A stretch of DNA of 64,000 nt from Sneathiella chinensis (GTDB lineage: Bacteria > Pseudomonadota > Alphaproteobacteria > Sneathiellales > Sneathiellaceae), in NCBI RefSeq assembly GCF_012720115.1, contig NZ_VNWN01000008.1:182658-246657 (forward strand), written 5' to 3'. The notes under the pieces are model-generated. The model ran no database searches, was not told the origin of the DNA, and saw only the letters and a program-made list of their open reading frames with translations. A program made the position numbers and the translations under genes. Positions 58,574 through 64,000 of the stretch are shown piece after piece; within the stretch, counting starts at the first letter, position 1; each line of letters opens with the position of its first letter.

Positions 58574-58620
58574 AGCCCTCTCCCCATCCCGCCCCACAAA
58601 AGTCTCATAAAAGCAAACCC

Positions 58621-58648
58621 TTGTAAACCGGCGGGCGGCCTCTATCCT
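58621..58648 (+). promoter_or_regulatory. Promoter of tRNA-Ala
   Basis: TTGTAA (58621-58626) and TATCCT (58643-58648) with a 16-base spacer lie 12 bases before the mature tRNA, a compact stable-RNA promoter. It also lies in the divergent region with the TetR gene. Confidence 0.6.
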
Positions 58649-58660
58649 CAAAAGAAGAAC

Positions 58661-58736
<76 letters not shown>

Positions 58737-58755
58737 GCCACCAAATATGGCAATA

Positions 58756-58784
58756 AAAAAGGCGCCGGTTAGGGCGCCTTTTTC
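58756..58784. terminator. Bidirectional terminator between tRNA-Ala and the adhesin
   Basis: GGCGCC-GGTTAG-GGCGCC flanked by six A on the left and five T on the right forms a hairpin with T tracts in both directions. It can end the tRNA transcript (plus) and the adhesin transcript (minus). Confidence 0.85.
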
Positions 58785-58801
58785 AAGGATCGGAAATGGG
58801 A

Positions 58802-61800
58802 TCAGCTTTCGTCAACCACGATCTTCATGTTCTGAAGGTCGGTTTCACTGAAAGGCTCTGTCCCGCTTGCTGTCAGATCAGAGAAGTTCTCGAACACGAT
58901 CTTGAAGTCACTGACCCCGTCAATGGTCAGCTCCTGATTACCACCATTGTCGGTAATCTCGACCATGTTGGCACGGTTCTCGGCACCAACAATACCAAGG
59001 CTGTCGAACAGGGCATCCAGATTGACCTGATCACCTTCGGTCATGTCAAAGTCCTTGATGACATCCTCACCGTCGTTAGCAGACTGATAGACAAACCGGT
59101 CTGCACCGTCGCCGCCGAACAGGGTGTCGTCCCCGGCACCGCCAACGATATAATCATCGCCGCCTTCACCATACAGGGTGTCATCCCCGGCCATACCCAC
59201 CAGTACATCGTCGTTTGCGGTACCGTGCATCAGGTCTGCCACGCTGGTACCTGTCCAGTTCAATGGCATGTGAGACGCATCCTCCCCGACATGAACGGTC
59301 AGGTTGGCGGTATCCGTATCCCCGCTGATATCCGTCAGGGTATAGGTAAAGACTTCCTCCTCCACACCGCTGACATTATCAGGCGCGGCATAGCTGTAGG
59401 ACCCATCGGCATTGATCTCGAAGGTTCCACCAAGGACCGTGGTGAAGGTCACCGTCCCGTTGACCAGGGTATAAACAGTTCCGTCATGCTCAACGGATGT
59501 CAGTTCCGTACCATACTCAACAAAGTCCGTGGCGCCCCACCAGTCGTCGCTGGCAGCATCGTTCATCGGATCGCTGAGAACGTTGCCGGTAACAACCTTC
59601 TCGACAAGGCCGGTCGTGTTCAAAACCACATTGTCCACATTCAAGGTGGAAATCCCATTGCCGTTGTTCATATCCACAACACCCAGGATCACCTGATAGC
59701 TGCCGCTGGACGGGATGGTCAGGGTCTGCTGACCGGAACCATCACTGCCAACCCGCAGCGTTCCGGTGGTAAGAGCCCCCGTATCCATGTTTTTCAGGAT
59801 ATAGAAGGAACCGTCCGCCGGGCCAAAATTGCTCTGGTCGAAGGACCAGTCGAACGTAACCGTATCCCCAGTCGTTGCGGCAAAGGTATCGATGACAATG
59901 GCAGAGCCTTCGTCCACATTATTGAGACCGGAAATCCCCTCAATTGTGCCTGTCGGCAAGCCGAGGTTACTTTCGAGGGATTCTGGTGACATTGCACCGC
60001 CCCACCAATTAGTGGAAACCTCCCCCTCGCCGCCGCTCAGACCTCCATCCCCAAACTCATCCCATCCGGAATTGTCGGAGAAGTCTTCCAGAACAACCGA
60101 AACGTTCCCCATGCCAGATTGCTCAACATAGGCCGCATTGTCATAGGCTGCCGGGGCGTTCGGAACAACGTCAACATCGATGTCAATGGTGCCGACGGCC
60201 TGGTCACCATCCCAGTCCTCCAGCGTATAGCTGATGGTCGTGTCAACACCGCTGACCGTATCATCCACCCGGAATTCATAACTTCCGGTATCGAAATCAA
60301 ACGTGAACAGGTTACCATTGGCATCGGTCGCTTCCAGAACCGTACCCGTCACCTCCGGCGAGTTCACATCATAGGTGTTGCCAAAGACGGTGATATCCAC
60401 GATACCGCCGGCTCCGTCCGCACCGTAATGCCCGCCGGCTGTTCCGTCGAAGATATTGCCGGATACCACATCCAGGATGGTGTCGGTCAGGGTAGCCGCA
60501 AGCTCACTCGGGTCATCCACAACCAGAATATTGGCAGAGGATGATCCCGGATTTTCCGGATCATAGGAAACACCCCGCAGATCATTATCCGATGTCGGGT
60601 TGTTGATATCCCCACCAATGGCAACCGCGTAGGACTTCACGCCATTGGCGGCGACAAAGTTCTGCCAGCTGCTGCTGTTGAACGAATCTTCGTTATGTTT
60701 ACCGTCAGACAGGAAGTAAGCCAGCTTCTGGGTTCCGGGTGCCTGATCCCCCGCGAAGAAGGTTTCAAGGCCGGTCCGCATTCCGTTGACCGCATCGTTG
60801 TAGTTGGTGCCGCCACTGACGCCCTGCTGCTGAGCCCAACTACTGTTTGAGAAGTCAATATCGTCCACAGCATCCATGAAGGACGCAAGGTCGGTAAATT
60901 GACCGATGACAAAGCCGCCATCTGCGAAGACGGACAGTGAGATGGAGACATCCCCGCCAGCCGCGAACAATTCTGTTGCCAGTTCGATGGCAGCAGCCTT
61001 GGCCGTATCAAGACGGGTGTTGGTGCCGTCATGCCTGTCGTCCATGCTGGTGGAAATATCGATGCTGATCGCGACATTGTAGTCGGGCAGCGAGATTTCA
61101 CCGGTATGCTGGTGGTTCACTGCGGCCGGCACATCATCGACGATATCGATGGACACAACCCCGTCATGGGTGTTGCTGCTGTAGCTGACACCGAGGGTGA
61201 TGACATCGTCACCGCCATCCGCATCCACTGCCGGATGATCGATCGGACCTTTCAGTTCAAACTCGTAGTCACCGGACGTGCCGGGCTTCAGGGTCAGAAC
61301 GAAAACCTCACCGGCAGGCGTGGAGCCCACAAGTTTGTGCCCCCCGTTCTCCACGGTAATATCGATCGGCGTCCCGTGGGATGTCAGGTCAGACAAGGAT
61401 TTTGTCTCGCCGTTAATGGTGATTTCAACATCACCATCCCACTTGAAGTTGTTGGCCTGATGGTTGACACCAAAGCTCTGCTCTGACAGTTCCGCATCGC
61501 TGTTCGGATCGGAACCGACAACATCCAGAGCCATTTCACGAACCGCAAAGGCCATGTTCAGGGTATTGGATGCCGCTTCAACCGTAATCGTTACCGTATC
61601 CTCGGTCACGGCCACGTTGTTGGTCAGATCGGATTCCTCGTCGCCTGCAAGGTTGGTTTCCTCGGCAACCGTATAGACCTTGATATCAAAGTTGGTATCG
61701 GAAGGCATATTTTCCGGTGCAATCAGAACCGCATTGCCAATGGCCGTATTCCCGATCATGAGCGCGTCGGCATCCACCTTGATATAGGTGCCGTCCGGAA

Positions 61801-64000
61801 TGCCGTCCGGGCCGTTGCCACCGCTATAGGTCACAAGCAGCGCCGGATTCTGGGCTGTAAAGCCAGCCGGAACCTCAACAAGGAAGTAATGAACCTCGGA
61901 CCCGTCCGTGACATCGCCGAAGGTTCCCTTCAGGGTGACACCGAACTGCTCACCGCTGTCCACATTGGTTCCTGTGGAGGTGGTGATTGTCAGGTTTTCA
62001 ATCCCGGAAGAGCTGACATCGCTGTTGTCGATGGTAAAGGTCGAGGTCAGAGTGGATGTATCCGGGTCGATTTCAAAGACATTGCCCGGGTTGGTCCGCT
62101 CAATTACCCAAATCTTGCCATTTGTACCATAGGCAATGCTCTGGATATCCGGGTTCCCCGGAATCTCGATCTGGTTAGACAGCGTAATTGTACCACCCGA
62201 TACGGTCATCTTGTACGCATAGGTATGGGCGCCATCATTCACCACGGTCCAGAACTGGTTATTGGCGGTATCATAGGCAAGACCGTCAACCTTTGTCCCG
62301 CTCAAGGTCGCAATATTTGTTGCCGCGCCCGTGGTCGGGTCTACGGCAAACATCTGGCTTGTGTTACCACTGGTGGAAATCACATAGAACTGGCCATTGG
62401 CATAGGTCGCCCCCGCCTGATCCGAAATGACATCCCCCAGGGACAGATCAAACGCATTGACAACCGTGACATTTCCGGAACCGTCCACGGTGGACGGATC
62501 CAGTGTCACCACATGACCAGAGGTTGTAATACCGTACAGATATCCGTCTGCTGAACCCAGAGCCTCAAAATCGGAACTTGAGTAAGAAGAAGCACCAATC
62601 ATGTAGTTGATCGTCCCGATGGCGGTCGGCGCGATATCCGGATTGGAACTGTCCAAATCGACAGAATACAGTGTCGTGTTATTCCCGCCACTGGACCCCG
62701 CGATAAAGTAGGCAACACCATTTGTGGCAATCCCCATTTCCGTTCCTGTCGGCAAGTCGGCAACCGCATCCACTTCAATGACGAAATCGCCAGTGGCATT
62801 GCCGGTCTGACCGCTGTCCGGATCAACGAAATCAATGTCGAAATCAATGGATACATCTTCGTCAGAATCCGCATCCACCGTAACCTCGATACCGGTACCG
62901 GCATTCCAGGCAGCAAGCTGTGTGGTCGTCAGGGCCGTGCCGCTGGTGATGGCCACACCGTTAATGGTGACAGTCACACCAGAGAAGGTCAGCGTCGCAC
63001 CGGTGACTTCTTCGTTGTCTGCCGGTGTGAAGACATCTCCCACAGCGATGGAAACCTGCTGATCTGCGGATACCCGTCCGGTATCATCCTGATTGGCATC
63101 GTTATCCTCAGCAACAGAGCGGGTTCCGCCAACGGAACCACCCGCCGTATCAGAACTGACAGAAATGGTGACCGTATGGACATTTTCTTCAGACGTGTTG
63201 TCTGCAATATCATCTTCCACACCACTTCCCACAACAGTCCCGTCAGGCGTGTTGGCTTCTTCGGTTGTGGTCTTGATGGAAACAGTCACATCCCCGTTAA
63301 ATCCGGGAGTTGTCGTCACGTTGAAAGAATCCACCAGTGAGTTCCAGCCAGCGATATCCTCTGTTGTCCCTGTAAAGGTCCAGGGACCTGTACCGGATAC
63401 GGAAATTCCCGCAGGCAGCGTCCATCCAAGGGACGCTCCCTGGTTCACCTCAACAACCATGGTGACAAGTTCGGAACCGTCACCATCCGCACCGCCAAAG
63501 TCGGTACCGTTTGTTGTGGAATTGGCAAAGCCAGCCGGGTTCAGAACGGCGCTCAAATCCCCGATATCAATCGGATCATTGTTGGCTTGAACCACACTGA
63601 TTGCGGCATCGCCGCCAACATTCACAGCATAGTCCAGAACCGCGTCCACCACGATGGTCTTGGTTTCCCCGCCATTGCCAGTTTCAGTCGCGTCCGTTTT
63701 ATCCTTGGCATAGGCCGTGATGGTGGCAGACAGGTCCGCGTCGCTATCCTCAACCGGGGCATCCAGGGTGAAGGAGCTGCTGAAGCTTTCCAGATCCGCA
63801 CTGTTATTGAAGATAATCGTGATGGTGGTGGCACCTGTAACAGGATCAACGCCAACCGCAACCGTGCCATCCCCGGCAAGGTCCGCTGTAATGGCAGACA
63901 CATCCACATCGCCTGCACCCACACCCGGCAGGGTGATCACGACGCGGGTCAGTTCATCGGTGCTGTCACCAGATGCCGCGCTGAAGTTGATAACATTGTC
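58802..64000 (-). CDS. Giant RTX/type I-secreted adhesin, C-terminal 1,732 residues
   Basis: The frame is open at the window's right edge, so the N-terminus is missing. Counting from that edge: beta-sandwich (cadherin/T1SS-143-like) units in the first 400 or so residues; a beta-propeller-like region with repeated GTNGKIWVIE-type and DGLAYDTANNQFW-type blades at about 417-672; more Ig-like repeats; and a VWA domain with MIDAS DISTS (981-985), a Thr in GGTNYNDA and FLSDGKH. A jelly-roll-like region (about 1300-1460), a VCBS-type unit (GSYSYAAPDNVSGV), and RTX calcium repeats (GDDTLYGEGGDDY, at about 1590-1636) follow. The last 95 residues form the secretion-signal region with FVYQSANDGEDVIKDFD. 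No cysteine-rich or enzyme site is seen. It is probably secreted or surface-held for attachment. No transporter gene is visible. Confidence 0.9.
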   Translation of the reverse strand, partial: DNVINFSAASGDSTDELTRVVITLPGVGAGDVDVSAITADLAGDGTVAVGVDPVTGATTITIIFNNSADLESFSSSFTLDAPVEDSDADLSATITAYAKDKTDATETGNGGETKTIVVDAVLDYAVNVGGDAAISVVQANNDPIDIGDLSAVLNPAGFANSTTNGTDFGGADGDGSELVTMVVEVNQGASLGWTLPAGISVSGTGPWTFTGTTEDIAGWNSLVDSFNVTTTPGFNGDVTVSIKTTTEEANTPDGTVVGSGVEDDIADNTSEENVHTVTISVSSDTAGGSVGGTRSVAEDNDANQDDTGRVSADQQVSIAVGDVFTPADNEEVTGATLTFSGVTVTINGVAITSGTALTTTQLAAWNAGTGIEVTVDADSDEDVSIDFDIDFVDPDSGQTGNATGDFVIEVDAVADLPTGTEMGIATNGVAYFIAGSSGGNNTTLYSVDLDSSNPDIAPTAIGTINYMIGASSYSSSDFEALGSADGYLYGITTSGHVVTLDPSTVDGSGNVTVVNAFDLSLGDVISDQAGATYANGQFYVISTSGNTSQMFAVDPTTGAATNIATLSGTKVDGLAYDTANNQFWTVVNDGAHTYAYKMTVSGGTITLSNQIEIPGNPDIQSIAYGTNGKIWVIERTNPGNVFEIDPDTSTLTSTFTIDNSDVSSSGIENLTITTSTGTNVDSGEQFGVTLKGTFGDVTDGSEVHYFLVEVPAGFTAQNPALLVTYSGGNGPDGIPDGTYIKVDADALMIGNTAIGNAVLIAPENMPSDTNFDIKVYTVAEETNLAGDEESDLTNNVAVTEDTVTITVEAASNTLNMAFAVREMALDVVGSDPNSDAELSEQSFGVNHQANNFKWDGDVEITINGETKSLSDLTSHGTPIDITVENGGHKLVGSTPAGEVFVLTLKPGTSGDYEFELKGPIDHPAVDADGGDDVITLGVSYSSNTHDGVVSIDIVDDVPAAVNHQHTGEISLPDYNVAISIDISTSMDDRHDGTNTRLDTAKAAAIELATELFAAGGDVSISLSVFADGGFVIGQFTDLASFMDAVDDIDFSNSSWAQQQGVSGGTNYNDAVNGMRTGLETFFAGDQAPGTQKLAYFLSDGKHNEDSFNSSSWQNFVAANGVKSYAVAIGGDINNPTSDNDLRGVSYDPENPGSSSANILVVDDPSELAATLTDTILDVVSGNIFDGTAGGHYGADGAGGIVDITVFGNTYDVNSPEVTGTVLEATDANGNLFTFDFDTGSYEFRVDDTVSGVDTTISYTLEDWDGDQAVGTIDIDVDVVPNAPAAYDNAAYVEQSGMGNVSVVLEDFSDNSGWDEFGDGGLSGGEGEVSTNWWGGAMSPESLESNLGLPTGTIEGISGLNNVDEGSAIVIDTFAATTGDTVTFDWSFDQSNFGPADGSFYILKNMDTGALTTGTLRVGSDGSGQQTLTIPSSGSYQVILGVVDMNNGNGISTLNVDNVVLNTTGLVEKVVTGNVLSDPMNDAASDDWWGATDFVEYGTELTSVEHDGTVYTLVNGTVTFTTVLGGTFEINADGSYSYAAPDNVSGVEEEVFTYTLTDISGDTDTANLTVHVGEDASHMPLNWTGTSVADLMHGTANDDVLVGMAGDDTLYGEGGDDYIVGGAGDDTLFGGDGADRFVYQSANDGEDVIKDFDMTEGDQVNLDALFDSLGIVGAENRANMVEITDNGGNQELTIDGVSDFKIVFENFSDLTASGTEPFSETDLQNMKIVVDES

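Noticed and set aside
58796..59989. Plus-strand frame of 397 codons opposite the adhesin
   Set aside because: It mirrors the repetitive adhesin codons; the RTX repeats and frame continuity support only the minus strand.

Overview
The window reads as a stretch of alphaproteobacterial chromosome with fairly high GC. The gene order points to a free-living, aerobic, probably aquatic member near Rhodospirillales/Sneathiellales, but the genus cannot be fixed from sequence alone. Supporting blocks are sdhCDAB beside a mesaconyl-CoA hydratase/malyl-CoA lyase pair, asd-leuB-leuD-leuC next to rplS-trmD-rimM-rpsP-ffh, divergent dapF-mtaB-ftsY-yciB, a complete ccmA-to-ccmI cytochrome c maturation set, and acnA followed by a DUF1223 gene.

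Layout. 1-5.8 kb (minus): a truncated YdcF-like membrane protein, succinate dehydrogenase, then mch and mcl2. 6-8.1 kb (minus): a 720-residue protein I do not recognise, visibly AT-richer than its neighbours. 8.3-16.3 kb (minus): asd, leucine biosynthesis, ribosomal/tRNA-modification genes and SRP protein Ffh. 16.6-20.2 kb (plus): dapF, mtaB, ftsY, yciB. 20.3-29.2 kb (minus): a DUF4197 lipoprotein, a Nudix hydrolase, a possible small ORF and the ccm operon. 29.3-37.6 kb (minus): a branched-chain-type ABC transporter flanked by two acyl-CoA ligases, probably for uptake and CoA activation of a carboxylic acid. 37.6-38.5 kb: an 897-base non-coding gap with a 300-base core of about 21% GC. 38.5-42.9 kb (plus): acnA, DUF1223, Nudix. 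42.9-46.3 kb (minus): a two-gene unknown unit with a lipoprotein, and htpG. 46.7-50.4 kb: a HutC-type repressor, an orphan response regulator, an unusual AAA+ ATPase and a double-ACT protein. 50.5-53.3 kb (minus): a chemoreceptor with three CHASE3-like repeats. 53.6-58.6 kb: enoyl-CoA hydratase, a GNAT-like protein, a Baeyer-Villiger-type monooxygenase overlapping an esterase gene, and a TetR regulator. 58.66 kb: tRNA-Ala(CGC). 58.8-64 kb (minus): the C-terminal 1,732 residues of a giant RTX adhesin running off the window.

How the genes work together. Much of the window is core metabolism and translation/secretion machinery: TCA enzymes, C4/C5 CoA-ester chemistry, amino-acid biosynthesis, co-translational targeting and cytochrome c assembly. 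The accessory layer is acid uptake with CoA ligases, a ketone-to-ester-to-acid enzyme pair, chemotaxis and adhesion. No CRISPR array, integrase, transposase or phage gene was seen. The features least explained by known systems are the 720-residue orphan, the AT-rich island, the triple-CHASE3 receptor, the AAA+ ATPase with a type II/IV-secretion-like N-terminus, and the beta-propeller plus VWA architecture of the adhesin.
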